A stretch of 64,000 nt of DNA, taken from contig NZ_JNZO01000008.1 in assembly GCF_000717595.1 (NCBI RefSeq), positions 124,001 to 188,000 of the forward strand, given 5' to 3'. Both the position numbers and the translations under genes were made by a program. This DNA is from Streptomyces flavochromogenes (GTDB lineage: Bacteria > Actinomycetota > Actinomycetes > Streptomycetales > Streptomycetaceae). This document shows positions 42,334 through 50,604 of the stretch, one piece after another (position 1 is the first letter of the stretch; each line of letters opens with the position of its first letter). The notes beneath the pieces are model-generated. The model was given only the letters and a program-made list of their open reading frames with translations, had not been told where the DNA came from and ran no database searches.

Positions 42334-42912
42334 ATGAAGCCAGAACGTCCCCGCCAGTTGTCCACCGCCGAGGAGCGCCGCGCGACGGTGCTGCGCACCG
42401 CCATCGGCGCCTTCGCCGCCCGCGGTTACTTCGGCACCACGACGACCGAGGTCGCCAAGGCCGCAGGCATCTCCCAGGCGTACGTCTACCGGCTGTTCCC
42501 GAACAAGGAATCCCTGTTCGTCGCCGTGGTGGAGCACAGTTTCGTCCAGGTGCGGGCCAGCCTGGAGCAGGCTGCCGCCGAGGCGCGGGGCAGCGCTCCG
42601 GAGGTCGTCCTGTCGGCCATGGGGGAGTCGTACGCCAGGCTGATCAGCGGCAGCGAGGGCGACAGTGACCTGATGCTCGTGCAGCTCCAGGCGCAGGCGG
42701 CCTCGACGTCCGAACCGGCTGTGCGCGAGGCCGTTCGACAGGGCTACGCCCGGCTGGTGGAGTACGTGCGCGGCGCCTCGGGCGGCAGTGAGCGGCAGGT
42801 TCAGGAGTTCTTCGCGCTGGGCACGCTGTGTCATCTGATCGTGTCGATGGGGGCGGGTGAGGTGGACGCTCCCTGGAGCCGGACGCTGTCGGCCGGCATC
42901 AGGCACTACTGA
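42334..42912 (+). CDS. TetR-family regulator
   Basis: A 192-residue TetR protein starting MKPERPRQLSTAEERRATVL. The helix-turn-helix is GYFGTTTTEVAKAAGISQAYVYRLFPNKESLFVAVVEH. The C-terminal helices (ESYARLISGSEGDSDLMLVQLQAQAA) form the ligand pocket; the ligand is unknown. It is upstream and codirectional with the MFS exporter, SRPBCC protein and carotenoid oxygenase, and its operator half GTGAGTGGTT recurs before the exporter gene, so it probably represses this set. Confidence 0.9.
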   Translation: MKPERPRQLSTAEERRATVLRTAIGAFAARGYFGTTTTEVAKAAGISQAYVYRLFPNKESLFVAVVEHSFVQVRASLEQAAAEARGSAPEVVLSAMGESYARLISGSEGDSDLMLVQLQAQAASTSEPAVREAVRQGYARLVEYVRGASGGSERQVQEFFALGTLCHLIVSMGAGEVDAPWSRTLSAGIRHY

Positions 42913-42995
42913 CCCGGGCCCGCTTCGGCGGGCGGGCGGTGCGCGGGGAGTGATCGGCGGGGTGTGGCGGCCCCGCCTGTTTTTCGGGCACGGAT

Positions 42996-43010
42996 GTGAG
43001 TGGTTGACCA
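42996..43010 (+). promoter_or_regulatory. TetR operator half site upstream of the MFS exporter
   Basis: GTGAGTGGTTGA at 42996-43007 differs in one base from GTGAGTGGTTAA at 42314-42325 in the TetR operator. It is followed by CCA, so TGGTTGACCA forms a small dyad. It lies 36-47 bases before the exporter ATG and overlaps a possible -35 (TTGACC). Confidence 0.55.
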
Positions 43011-43042
43011 CGCATTGATACGCGAAGGGGCGGGAGCCTGTC

Positions 43043-44500
43043 ATGCAGAAACCTTCGGGAACCATCACCCGCCGCTCCTGGGCCGCGCTCGCGGCACTGT
43101 CGGGTGCTCAGTTCACCGTCATGCTCGCGACGTCGATCGTGAACGTGGCCCTGCCTCAGATCCGATCCGGAGTGGGCCTGTCGGACAGCGGGACGACCTG
43201 GGTCGTCAACGCCTACGGTCTCGCCTTCGGCGCACTGCTCCTGGCCGGTGGCCGCGCCGCGGACCTTGTGGGCGGTCGGCGGGTCCTGCTCGCGGGACTC
43301 GGGCTCTTCGGGGCGGCGTCACTGGCGGCGGGACTCGCGAGCACGCCGGACGTGCTCATCGCCGCGCGCGCCGTGCAGGGCGTCGGGGCGTCGGCCGTCG
43401 CCCCGGCGGCGCTGGCGCTTCTGATGGAACTGTTCCCACCCGGTCCGGGGCGGGGGACAGCACTGGGCGTCTGGGGCGCGGTCTCCGGAGCGGGAGGTGC
43501 GGCCGGCGTCCTTCTCGGCGGCGCCCTGACACAGGCGTGGGGCTGGCCGTGGATCTTCCACGCGGTGGCCGGAGGGACGCTGCTGGTCCTGGGCGGGGTG
43601 GCCGTCGCGGTGCGCACGGCGCCCCTCTCCGGCGGCGAGCCGTCGAGGCGAGGCCGCTTCGATCTGCCGGGCACCGTGAGCGTGACGCTCGCACTCGTCG
43701 CCCTGGTCTGGGGACTGACCGGCGCCCGCCGCTCCGGTTGGGCGGACGCCCGGGTGGTCGGAACCCTTGCCCTCGCCGCCGTACTCCTCGTCGTGTTCGC
43801 CCTGATCGAGCGCCGGCACCCCCACCCTCTCCTGCCGCCACGACTGTTCACCGAAGCCAGGGTCGGCGACGGCAACGCGCTCATGGCACTGCTCGGATCG
43901 GTCTGGATCGCCCTGTTCTTCTTCCTGCCGCTGTACCAGCAGCAGGTGCTCGGCTCCAGCCCCTTGATGACGGGCCTGGGTCAGCTTCCGCTGGCCGGAG
44001 CGATCATGCTCGGTTCGGCCTCGGCGCCGCGTATCGCCCGGCGGATCGGACCCACGGCGACCGTGACGGCGGCCCTGCTCGCCGAGGCGGGCGGGCTGCT
44101 GTGGCTCGCACGGATCAGCGCCGACGGCAGCTACGCCGCCGACGTCCTGGGCCCGATCCTGCTGATCGGGCTCGGCCTGAGCGTCGCCTTCGTCCAGCTC
44201 ACCACCCTGTCCGTCGACGGAGTTCCGCGCACCGACGCGGGTCTGGCCGGCGGCCTCGTCAACACCACACGCCAGATCGGCGGAGCCGTCGGCCTCGCCG
44301 TGCTGACCACCGTGGCCGGCTCCGTCACGGCCCACGCGGAGAACGGCGGCCGACCGCACGCGGACGCGCTCACGGCCGGATTCCGCACCGCATTCGGCCT
44401 CGCGGCCGCGGTCCTCACGGTCACAGCGGCCCTCGCCCTGATCCTCTCCCGCCGAGCGGGCCGCCGCTCTCTCCCCCTCCCTCTGACGCACACCTCCTGA
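43043..44500 (+). CDS. DHA2-type MFS multidrug exporter
   Basis: A 485-residue transporter with about 14 membrane helices. Signature pieces are MLATSIVNVALPQIRSGVGL (helix 1, motif D1 type), GGRAADLVGGRRVLL (motif A) and RAVQGVGASAVAPAALALL (motif B), then GAVSGAGGAAGVLLGGAL (motif C of drug/H+ antiporters). It exports a hydrophobic drug-like compound by proton antiport. GGGAG precedes the ATG by seven bases. Its operator is shared with the TetR gene upstream. Confidence 0.92.
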   Translation: MQKPSGTITRRSWAALAALSGAQFTVMLATSIVNVALPQIRSGVGLSDSGTTWVVNAYGLAFGALLLAGGRAADLVGGRRVLLAGLGLFGAASLAAGLASTPDVLIAARAVQGVGASAVAPAALALLMELFPPGPGRGTALGVWGAVSGAGGAAGVLLGGALTQAWGWPWIFHAVAGGTLLVLGGVAVAVRTAPLSGGEPSRRGRFDLPGTVSVTLALVALVWGLTGARRSGWADARVVGTLALAAVLLVVFALIERRHPHPLLPPRLFTEARVGDGNALMALLGSVWIALFFFLPLYQQQVLGSSPLMTGLGQLPLAGAIMLGSASAPRIARRIGPTATVTAALLAEAGGLLWLARISADGSYAADVLGPILLIGLGLSVAFVQLTTLSVDGVPRTDAGLAGGLVNTTRQIGGAVGLAVLTTVAGSVTAHAENGGRPHADALTAGFRTAFGLAAAVLTVTAALALILSRRAGRRSLPLPLTHTS

Positions 44501-44578
44501 CCGCGCCGGCAGCCCCGCACCCATCACCGCAGACCCGTTCCCCACGCACGACCCACCACGAGAGAAGGAAGACCCACC

Positions 44579-45019
44579 ATGCACACCATCGACGAGAACG
44601 CCCCCGTCATCGTCCGCCTGTCCACCGTGATCGACGCCCCGATCGAGAGGGTGTGGCAGCTCCACACGGACATCGGCGCCTGGGCGGCCTGGAACGCGGA
44701 CGTCGACGAGGCCACCCTCGACGGCCCGCTGCGTCCCGGCACTTCCTTCACCTGGAAGACCCACGGACTGGACATCACCTCCACGGTCACCGAACTCGTC
44801 CCCGGCGAGCGGATCGTGTGGGGCGGCCCCGCCAACGGCATCACCGGCATCCACGTGTGGACCTTCGAGCGGACCGGCGACCGGGTCACCGTCCGTACCG
44901 AGGAGTCCTGGAGCGGGGCACCCGTCGACGCGGCGACCGAGGAACTCGGCCAAGCCCTCGACCAGTCCCTGAGGAGCTGGCTCACCTCGCTGAAGGACCG
45001 CGCGGAACGCGGCGTGTGA
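44579..45019 (+). CDS. SRPBCC-family (polyketide-cyclase-like) protein
   Basis: A 146-residue START-like protein. The opening IVRLSTVIDAPIERVWQLHTDIGAWAAWN and the pattern TSFTWKTHGLDITSTVTELVPGERIVWGGP are those of the SRPBCC/polyketide cyclase superfamily, with a hydrophobic cavity for a lipophilic small molecule. Neither a catalytic residue nor a ligand can be assigned. GAAGGAAG precedes the ATG. It lies between the exporter and the carotenoid oxygenase and is likely in the same transcript. Confidence 0.85.
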   Translation: MHTIDENAPVIVRLSTVIDAPIERVWQLHTDIGAWAAWNADVDEATLDGPLRPGTSFTWKTHGLDITSTVTELVPGERIVWGGPANGITGIHVWTFERTGDRVTVRTEESWSGAPVDAATEELGQALDQSLRSWLTSLKDRAERGV

Positions 45020-45128
45020 GGCCCGCGCAGCCCCGCTCCCCCTGAGACACGCACACCCCACCGACACTCCACCCCACCGCACCGCCGTCGGGACACGACC
45101 GGACACACCGAGAAGTGAGGCTCCAGCC

Positions 45129-46490
45129 ATGACCAGCAAGCCCTTCCTGACCGGCCACTACACGCCCGCCGTCGACGAGATCACCGCGACCGGGCTGACC
45201 GTCGAGGGCAGCCTGCCCCCGGAGCTGTCCGGCCGGCTGATCCGCAACAGCCACAACCCGAAGCCCGGCGTCACGCCCACCCACTGGTTCAAGGGCAGCG
45301 GCATGGTCCACGGCATCCGGCTCCAGGACGGCCGGGCGGAGTGGTACCGCAACCGCTGGGTGCGCACTCCCGCGCTGGAGGGCGCCCCGTACATGACCGA
45401 GACGGGTCCCGACCTGACCGCCAGCACCGCCGGAACGCACGTCATCGAGCACGGCGGACGACTCCTCGCCCTGTGCGAGGCCAACGTCCCGTTCGAGCTG
45501 ACCCGGGATCTGGACACCGTCGGCGCCTACGACTTCGGGGGCAGGCTGCGCAGCGCGATGACCGCGCACCCCAAGACCGACCCGGTCACGGGGGAGCTGC
45601 ACTTCTTCGGCTCCTCGCCCTTCCCTCCGTACCTCATGTACTACGTCGCCGACACGGAGGGCGCGATCACTCACGGCGTCGAGGTCCCCGGGGCCACGGC
45701 CTCCCTCAAGCACGACTTCGCCCTCACCCGCCACCACGTCGTCTTCGTCGAGGGGACGGTGTCCTTCGACCCGAACGGGCACTCCGGCATCCCCTACGCC
45801 TGGAACGACGCCCAGCCGGCCCGGATCGGCGTCATGCCGAGGGGTGCGGACGGCGCGGAGCACATCCGCTGGTTCCCCGTCGAGCCCGGCAGCATGCTGC
45901 ACGCCGCCAACGCCTACGAGGACGACAGGGGCCGTGTCGTCCTGGAGGGTCCCACCGTCGACCGTGAGGGATTCCGGCTCTCCTGGAACTGGTGGGTCGG
46001 CGCCCCCGGGCGCGGTGCCGAGCCCAACGCCCGCTCCTATATCAGGCGTTGGGTGATCGACCTGACGACCGAGAGTGTCGACGAGCAGATCGTCGACGAC
46101 CTGGCGGTGGAGTTCCCCACCCTGAACGAGGACTTCCTCGGCGCGGCGCACCGCTACCAGTACGCGGTGTCGTTCCCCGACCGGAACGGTCTCGGCGGCT
46201 ACGGGATCGTCAAGTACGACCGTACGACGGGCACTCGGAGCATCCGTGAGGTCGGCGACGCGCGTCTGCCGAGCGAGGCGGTCTTCGTGCCGGCCGCGGG
46301 CGCCACCCGGGAGGACGACGGCTACCTGCTCACGGTGGTGTCCGACCTGAAGCAGGACGCCTCGCAGCTCCTGGTCATGGACGCCTCGGGGCTGGACCGG
46401 ATCGCGACGGTCCATCTTCCCCGCCGGGTCACCGCGGGCATCCACGGCTCATGGATCCCCGACAACGCCTTCGGGGACGACGTCGACTGA
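45129..46490 (+). CDS. Carotenoid/stilbene cleavage dioxygenase family protein
   Basis: A 453-residue non-haem iron dioxygenase. The four iron-binding histidines are present: H147 (MTAHPKTD), H195 (SLKHDFALT), H258 (MLHAANAYED) and H439 (GIHGSWIP). The start (GLTVEGSLPPELSGRLIRNSHNP) also fits the family, as does TETGPDLTAST. Family members split C=C bonds of carotenoids, apocarotenoids or lignin-derived stilbenes; which of these cannot be told. No carotenoid biosynthesis gene is in the window. A TetR/MFS/SRPBCC context suggests a catabolic or detoxification module for an aromatic or terpenoid compound. Confidence 0.9.
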   Translation: MTSKPFLTGHYTPAVDEITATGLTVEGSLPPELSGRLIRNSHNPKPGVTPTHWFKGSGMVHGIRLQDGRAEWYRNRWVRTPALEGAPYMTETGPDLTASTAGTHVIEHGGRLLALCEANVPFELTRDLDTVGAYDFGGRLRSAMTAHPKTDPVTGELHFFGSSPFPPYLMYYVADTEGAITHGVEVPGATASLKHDFALTRHHVVFVEGTVSFDPNGHSGIPYAWNDAQPARIGVMPRGADGAEHIRWFPVEPGSMLHAANAYEDDRGRVVLEGPTVDREGFRLSWNWWVGAPGRGAEPNARSYIRRWVIDLTTESVDEQIVDDLAVEFPTLNEDFLGAAHRYQYAVSFPDRNGLGGYGIVKYDRTTGTRSIREVGDARLPSEAVFVPAAGATREDDGYLLTVVSDLKQDASQLLVMDASGLDRIATVHLPRRVTAGIHGSWIPDNAFGDDVD

Positions 46491-46560
46491 CGCGCCGCGC
46501 CCCGGCGAGGCATGGGCTCCCCCTCGAAGCGGCAGACGCCCTGCGGCCCCGGCCGGGGTC

Positions 46561-46597
46561 GGCGCCGGACGACCGTGAGAAGCGGTCGGCCGGCGCC
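46561..46597. terminator. Hairpin terminator between carotenoid oxygenase and VOC genes
   Basis: An 8-bp outer stem (46561-46568 with 46590-46597), a symmetric two-base internal loop and a 5-bp inner stem (46571-46575 with 46583-46587) closing a seven-base loop. It lies between two convergent genes. Confidence 0.65.
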
Positions 46598-46652
46598 CCG
46601 CCTCGTTCCGGGGTTGCGAGGCGTCGGCGGGGGAGTGGGCGGCGTCAGACCG

Positions 46653-47051
46653 TCAGCTGCCTGTGGCGCCCTGGCCGTGTTCCCCCAGCACCTCCAGGTA
46701 GTGCGGGTTGCGCATGATGCCGAGGACGTTGCCGAACGGGTCGAGTACCGCACCGGCGCGGAAGTCGCCGTAGTCGCGCAGCGGTTCGTGCTCCTTCGCG
46801 CCGAGGTCCAGCAGCCTGGCCATCTCGGCGTCGACGTCGTCGACGTGCCAGTAGGCGACGACTCCGGCCGGAGCGGACGGAGTTCGGGAGATGCCGAGCT
46901 CCTGGCGGTAGTCACCGAGCCGGAACTCGATGTACTCGGGGCGCTCGAAGTAGGGCTCGATGCCGAGGACTTCGGAGTACCAGGCACGGGCGGCGGTCAG
47001 GTCGTCGGCGTGATAGCGGATGGTCGCGAGGCCGCGGAACGTCGTCGTCAT
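46653..47051 (-). CDS. VOC-family (glyoxalase/bleomycin-resistance fold) protein
   Basis: A 132-residue single-module VOC protein with two beta-alpha-beta-beta-beta units: GLATIRYHADDLTAARAWYSEVLG, then VVAYWHVDDVDAEMARLLDLGAKEHEP and VLDPFGNVLGIMRNPHYLEVL. The family contains glyoxalases, dioxygenases and drug-binding resistance proteins; the metal-ligand positions are only partly clear (H in RYHADD, H in AYWHVDD, terminal E absent or shifted). ATG 47051 (MTTTFRGL) is chosen over upstream codons because the latter lie in the operator. A large inverted repeat stands directly upstream. Confidence 0.82.
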   Translation of the reverse strand: MTTTFRGLATIRYHADDLTAARAWYSEVLGIEPYFERPEYIEFRLGDYRQELGISRTPSAPAGVVAYWHVDDVDAEMARLLDLGAKEHEPLRDYGDFRAGAVLDPFGNVLGIMRNPHYLEVLGEHGQGATGS

Positions 47052-47064
47052 GCAGAGCAGTCTG

Positions 47065-47101
47065 CCCTCCATCTAGGCCAGTTACCGTCCTAGATGGAGG
47101 G
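47065..47101. promoter_or_regulatory. 13-bp-arm inverted repeat upstream of the VOC gene
   Basis: Perfect arms CCCTCCATCTAGG (47065-47077) and CCTAGATGGAGGG (47089-47101) with an 11-base centre, 14 bases upstream of the VOC start. It is AT-rich at the arm tips nearest the centre (ATCTAG/CTAGAT), as operators often are. Its location in front of a gene favours an operator, although a transcript hairpin is possible. No dedicated regulator is adjacent. Confidence 0.6.
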
Positions 47102-47267
47102 ATCCCCTGCGAAATCCCGCCCGCGTCGTCCTTGTGCGTGGCGCCGGCGGTCCTCATGATCGACTTACCGGTCGGCGGGGGGCTTGGGGCAAGGCCGGGG
47201 GCGTGCCGCAGAATCACCGGCCGACTCCGGGGCGTACGGACGGAGAGACGGAATGGGGAGCTGCGGG

Positions 47268-48515
47268 ATGCGTGTGGTGCTGTCGACGTACGGAGGGCGT
47301 GGAAGCGTCGAACCGATGGTGGGACTCGCGGTACGGCTGCGGGAACTCGGCGCGGAGGTCCGGGTGTGCGCACCGCCGGACGAGGAGTTCGTGGACCTCT
47401 TCGCCGGCATCGGTGTGTCGCCGGTGCCGGTGGGCCGACCCGTCCGCCCATTGGTGGCCTCGGTCGAACCGGGGTCGACGGCGGGCCTGGCGGAGCGGGC
47501 GGCGGAGCTGATCGACGCACAGTTCGGCACGGTCGCCGCGACGGCCGAGGGGTGCGACGCGCTGGTGGCGACGGGCCCGCTGCCGGTGACGGCCGGCGCG
47601 CGGTCGGCCGCGGAGAAGCTGGGTATCCGTTACGTGCACGCGAGCCATCAGCCGATCACTCTGCCCTCGCCGCACCAGCCGCCGCCCGCGCGGCGGGGCC
47701 GGCCGTTGCCGCCAGGGGTGACGGACAACCGCGAACTCTGGGAGACGGACGCCAGGAACGCGAACGAGATGTTCGGCACGGAGATCAACACCCGCAGGGC
47801 GGCCATCGGACTGCCGCCGGTGGGCAACGTCCGCGACTACGCCTTCACCGACCGGCCGTGGCTGGCGACGGACCCCGTCCTCAGTCCGTGGCCGGAGGCG
47901 TCAGGTCTCGACGTCGTGCAGACCGGCGCGTGGATACGTCCGGACGACCGCCCGCTCCCCTCCGGCCTCGTGAAGTTCCTGGATGCCGGAGCCCCGCCGG
48001 TGTACGTGGGTTTCGGCAGTACGCCGATGGGTGCCGACGCCTCGACGTACATGGCGCGGGTGGCGGTCGAGGCGATCCGTGCGCAGGGGCGCCGTGTGAT
48101 CGTCGCCCACGGCTGGGCGGGCCTGGACCTGATCGACGACGGAGACGACTGCTTCGCCGTCGGCGAGGTCAACCAGCAGGCGCTGTTCTCCAGGGTGGCC
48201 GCCGTCATCCACCACGGCAGCGCGGGCACCACGACGACGGCCGCGCGGTCGGGCGCCCCTCAGGTGGTGGTGCCCCAGGGCGGGGACCAGCCGTACTGGG
48301 CGGGCCGGGTGACCGACCTCGGCATCGGCGTGGCGCACGACGGCCCGACCCCGACCTTCGCTTCCCTGCTCGCGGGCCTCGAAACGGCCCTGACCACGGC
48401 GACCCGCGCGCGGTCCCGGGTCGTGGCGGCAACCGTCGGCACCGACGGCGCGATGACGGCCGCGAAGCGGCTGCTCGCCGAGTTCGACCCGGACGGGCGG
48501 CCGCCGCACGCCTGA
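47268..48515 (+). CDS. MGT-type glycosyltransferase (GT1 family, GT-B fold)
   Basis: A 415-residue GT-B enzyme. It starts MRVVLSTYGGRGSVEPMVGLAVRLRELG, the typical N-terminus of natural-product glycosyltransferases, and has PPVYVGFGSTPMG at the start of the donor domain and VIHHGSAGTTTTAARSGAPQVVVPQGGDQPYWA as the sugar-nucleotide site (HHGGAGTT-type motif). It would attach a sugar to a lipid or secondary metabolite; no other biosynthetic genes adjoin it, so it may modify antibiotics for self-protection or decorate a sterol-like lipid. ATG 47268 is preferred; ATG 47253 is also possible, both with good ribosome sites. Confidence 0.9.
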   Translation: MRVVLSTYGGRGSVEPMVGLAVRLRELGAEVRVCAPPDEEFVDLFAGIGVSPVPVGRPVRPLVASVEPGSTAGLAERAAELIDAQFGTVAATAEGCDALVATGPLPVTAGARSAAEKLGIRYVHASHQPITLPSPHQPPPARRGRPLPPGVTDNRELWETDARNANEMFGTEINTRRAAIGLPPVGNVRDYAFTDRPWLATDPVLSPWPEASGLDVVQTGAWIRPDDRPLPSGLVKFLDAGAPPVYVGFGSTPMGADASTYMARVAVEAIRAQGRRVIVAHGWAGLDLIDDGDDCFAVGEVNQQALFSRVAAVIHHGSAGTTTTAARSGAPQVVVPQGGDQPYWAGRVTDLGIGVAHDGPTPTFASLLAGLETALTTATRARSRVVAATVGTDGAMTAAKRLLAEFDPDGRPPHA

Positions 48516-48700
48516 ACCAGAGCCGGCCTGCCCGCCGGGCACGCGGCCCGCCCCCACGGGCCGAACGCGCCTTTCCCCCTCCACCCGCCTCCCACCCGAC
48601 CGCCGCGGACCGGCCGGGAGGCGGGTGGCTGCCTTCTCCTGCCACCGGGCGGTGGCCGACGCGGGGCCGGGCGCGAAGCGTTCGTCGAGGGGACGGTGTG

Positions 48701-49279
48701 TCAGACGACGGCGAGCCGGTCCACCAGGAGTTCCACCCTCCACGCGGTGTGCTCCGGCGGCAGCCGTCCCGCCCGGGTCAGGGTGGCCAGTCCATGCAGC
48801 GCCGCCCAGAACACCTCGGTGAACAGTCCCGGGTGGACGCCGTCCCCGGCGACCTCGCCGAGGCTTTCCAGCAGGGCGGCGAACGCGTCCTTCAAGGGTT
48901 CCGGGGTGTCCTCGTGTGCGAACGCCAGGCCGCCGTCGAGGTGGAACATGGCGTCGTAGACCGCCGGGTTGCGCTCGGCGAAGTCGAGGTAGGCGCGGGC
49001 GAGCGCGGCGACCCGGCTGCGAGGGCCGTCCGCGTCGGCAGCCGCGGTCCGCACCGCCGCGGCCATCTCGGCGGCGCCTTCCAGGGCGACGGCGCCGATG
49101 ATCTCGCGCTTGCCGCGGAAGTGGCTGTAGAGGACGGGCTGGCTGTACTCGATGCGCTCGGCGAGGCGGCGGGTGGTGACCGCGTCCCAGCCCTGCTGCT
49201 CGGCGAGTTCGCGGGCCGTCGCCACGATGAGGCGTTCGCGGTCCGCCCGTTCGCGTTCCTTGCGTTGTTGTACCGACAT
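48701..49279 (-). CDS. TetR-family regulator of the DUF1772 gene
   Basis: A 192-residue TetR protein. The N-terminus MSVQQRKERERADRERLIVA leads into RELAEQQGWDAVTTRRLAERIEYSQPVLYSHFRGKREIIGAV, the helix-turn-helix. The C-terminal domain (LAFAHEDTPEPLKDAFAALLESLGEV) is of the WHG/TetR_C_33-like type. It is divergent from the DUF1772 membrane protein, with three copies of a 13-bp palindrome between the genes, so autoregulation and control of the partner are very likely. Confidence 0.9.
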   Translation of the reverse strand: MSVQQRKERERADRERLIVATARELAEQQGWDAVTTRRLAERIEYSQPVLYSHFRGKREIIGAVALEGAAEMAAAVRTAAADADGPRSRVAALARAYLDFAERNPAVYDAMFHLDGGLAFAHEDTPEPLKDAFAALLESLGEVAGDGVHPGLFTEVFWAALHGLATLTRAGRLPPEHTAWRVELLVDRLAVV

Positions 49280-49288
49280 GAAGAAATT

Positions 49289-49352
49289 CTAGCACTGCTA
49301 GACATTCGAGCGGTAGCAGTACTAGCGTTGCCTCATCAGCTAGCAGCGCTAG
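49289..49352. promoter_or_regulatory. Three TetR operator copies (CTAGCA-N-TGCTAG type)
   Basis: CTAGCACTGCTAG (49289-49301) is a perfect 13-bp palindrome; CTAGCAGCGCTAG (49340-49352) has one mismatch; GTAGCAGTACTAG (49313-49325) is a weaker third copy. The spacing start-to-start is 24 and 27 bases. They occupy almost the whole 91-base divergent promoter region. Confidence 0.8.
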
Positions 49353-49370
49353 ATCCCAGGAGGGGTCATC

Positions 49371-49817
49371 ATGCTCAACGCACTCCAGGTCCTCACCACC
49401 GTCGTCGTCGGCCTGATGGTGGGGGTGGAGTTCTCCGTCGCCTTCATCATGAACCGGATCCTGGACGCGCTTCCCGAGGACAGCGGTCAGCTCGGCCACG
49501 CCCACGGCGGCCGGATGCTCGGCACCCTGATGCCGTTCTGGTACATAGGCTCGCTCGTCCTCGTCGCGGTCTGGGCCCTCGCCGGCTGGCGCCACCACGG
49601 CGCCGGACTCGTCGTCACCGCCGCCGGACTCCTGATCCTCAGCGTGGTCATGTCGATCCTGCTGCTGGTCCCGATCAACAACAGGAACAAGAGCTGGACC
49701 CCCGAGAACCGGCCCGCCGACTGGAAGAAGCAGCTGCAGCGCTGGAACCGCTACCACTACCTCCGCGTCGCCGTCATCATCGCCGCGTTCACCCTGCTGG
49801 TCGCCGCCCTCGCCTGA
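49371..49817 (+). CDS. DUF1772 membrane protein
   Basis: A 148-residue protein with four membrane helices. The first (LQVLTTVVVGLMVGVEFSVAF) and the family motif NKSWTPENRPADWKKQLQRWNRYHYLRV between helices three and four (loop, then last helix) mark DUF1772, anthrone-oxygenase-like membrane proteins. Some family members act on polyketide anthrones; most are uncharacterised. AGGAGG lies eight bases before ATG. Expression is tied to the divergent TetR. Confidence 0.85.
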   Translation: MLNALQVLTTVVVGLMVGVEFSVAFIMNRILDALPEDSGQLGHAHGGRMLGTLMPFWYIGSLVLVAVWALAGWRHHGAGLVVTAAGLLILSVVMSILLLVPINNRNKSWTPENRPADWKKQLQRWNRYHYLRVAVIIAAFTLLVAALA

Positions 49818-50039
49818 AGCCGTCGCCGGCCCGACCCGCACGGGTTCGCCCCAGTGCGCGGACGGCTCCTGCCCCTCGGGAACGCGGCTGCCGGGTCGGA
49901 TCCCACAGCCGCGATCCCGGCACGCCGCACCCTCGATCGGCCGGGTCCACGCGGCCTGATCAGGCCCCGCACGACTCGGCACGCTCCACGAGGCTCAGCG
50001 AGCCGAGTGCGGTCTGAGCCCGCGGGTGACGGCGCCGGG

Positions 50040-50432
50040 CTACGGGCTGCCGAGCGGCCGTCCGGCGACGCCGCCGGCCTCCTGCTCATCGACGCGAGTC
50101 TTGTCCGTGACTCCAGGCCGGGCGACTCCGTCCACTGCCACGCAGATGCCGAAGACCCGGGCATGGCTGGTCCAGCCGTTGACGCGGCCGCGGTTGTTGC
50201 TGATCTGCACCCGCTTCCTGGCGGGATCCACGGACGACACCCTGTGCAGGTACACCGTCCCGGCGACACGGGCGAGGACGATGTCCCCGACCTCCACCTT
50301 CGCCGGGTCGACCGGAGCGACGACGACCTGCTGCCGGCTGCGTATCAGCGGCACCATCGAGGAGCCGCTGGGCCGGAACGTCACGGTGGCCCCGCCGGAG
50401 ACCCTGCCTGCCACTGCGTCCAATGCGCTCAT
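50040..50432 (-). CDS. S24/S26-type peptidase with a signalase-like Ser/His pattern
   Basis: A 130-residue protein. SGSSMVPLI carries the nucleophile Ser of the S24/S26 clan; KVEVGDIVLARVAG is the usual second box, and YLHRV follows where signal peptidase I has a Lys-containing segment. A Ser/His arrangement of this kind occurs in the S26B (SipW/archaeal signalase) group. A further conserved run is VQISNNRGRVNGW. No membrane helix is visible, so a role in preprotein export is doubtful; self-cleaving repressor-like or housekeeping roles are equally open. It stands alone, and the C-terminal ~20 residues are a polar tail. Confidence 0.7.
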   Translation of the reverse strand: MSALDAVAGRVSGGATVTFRPSGSSMVPLIRSRQQVVVAPVDPAKVEVGDIVLARVAGTVYLHRVSSVDPARKRVQISNNRGRVNGWTSHARVFGICVAVDGVARPGVTDKTRVDEQEAGGVAGRPLGSP

Positions 50433-50604
50433 TCGAGGATCGTTGCAGATGGCCCCCGCATCACCCCACCGATTTGCCTTCCGTGCCGCACCGAGCGGGT
50501 GGGCCTCGCTCGGCGTCGTACCGTGAGTGGAGACGTCCGGGGCCGCCGCGCCCCTGCCCCGGACGCCATCGATCGGTCAGTCGGTCAGTCAGTTGGCCGG
50601 CCCG

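Noticed and set aside
46500..46720. A small plus-strand open frame between carotenoid oxygenase and VOC genes.
   Set aside because: The stretch contains a terminator hairpin and the end of the VOC gene on the other strand; the product has no features.
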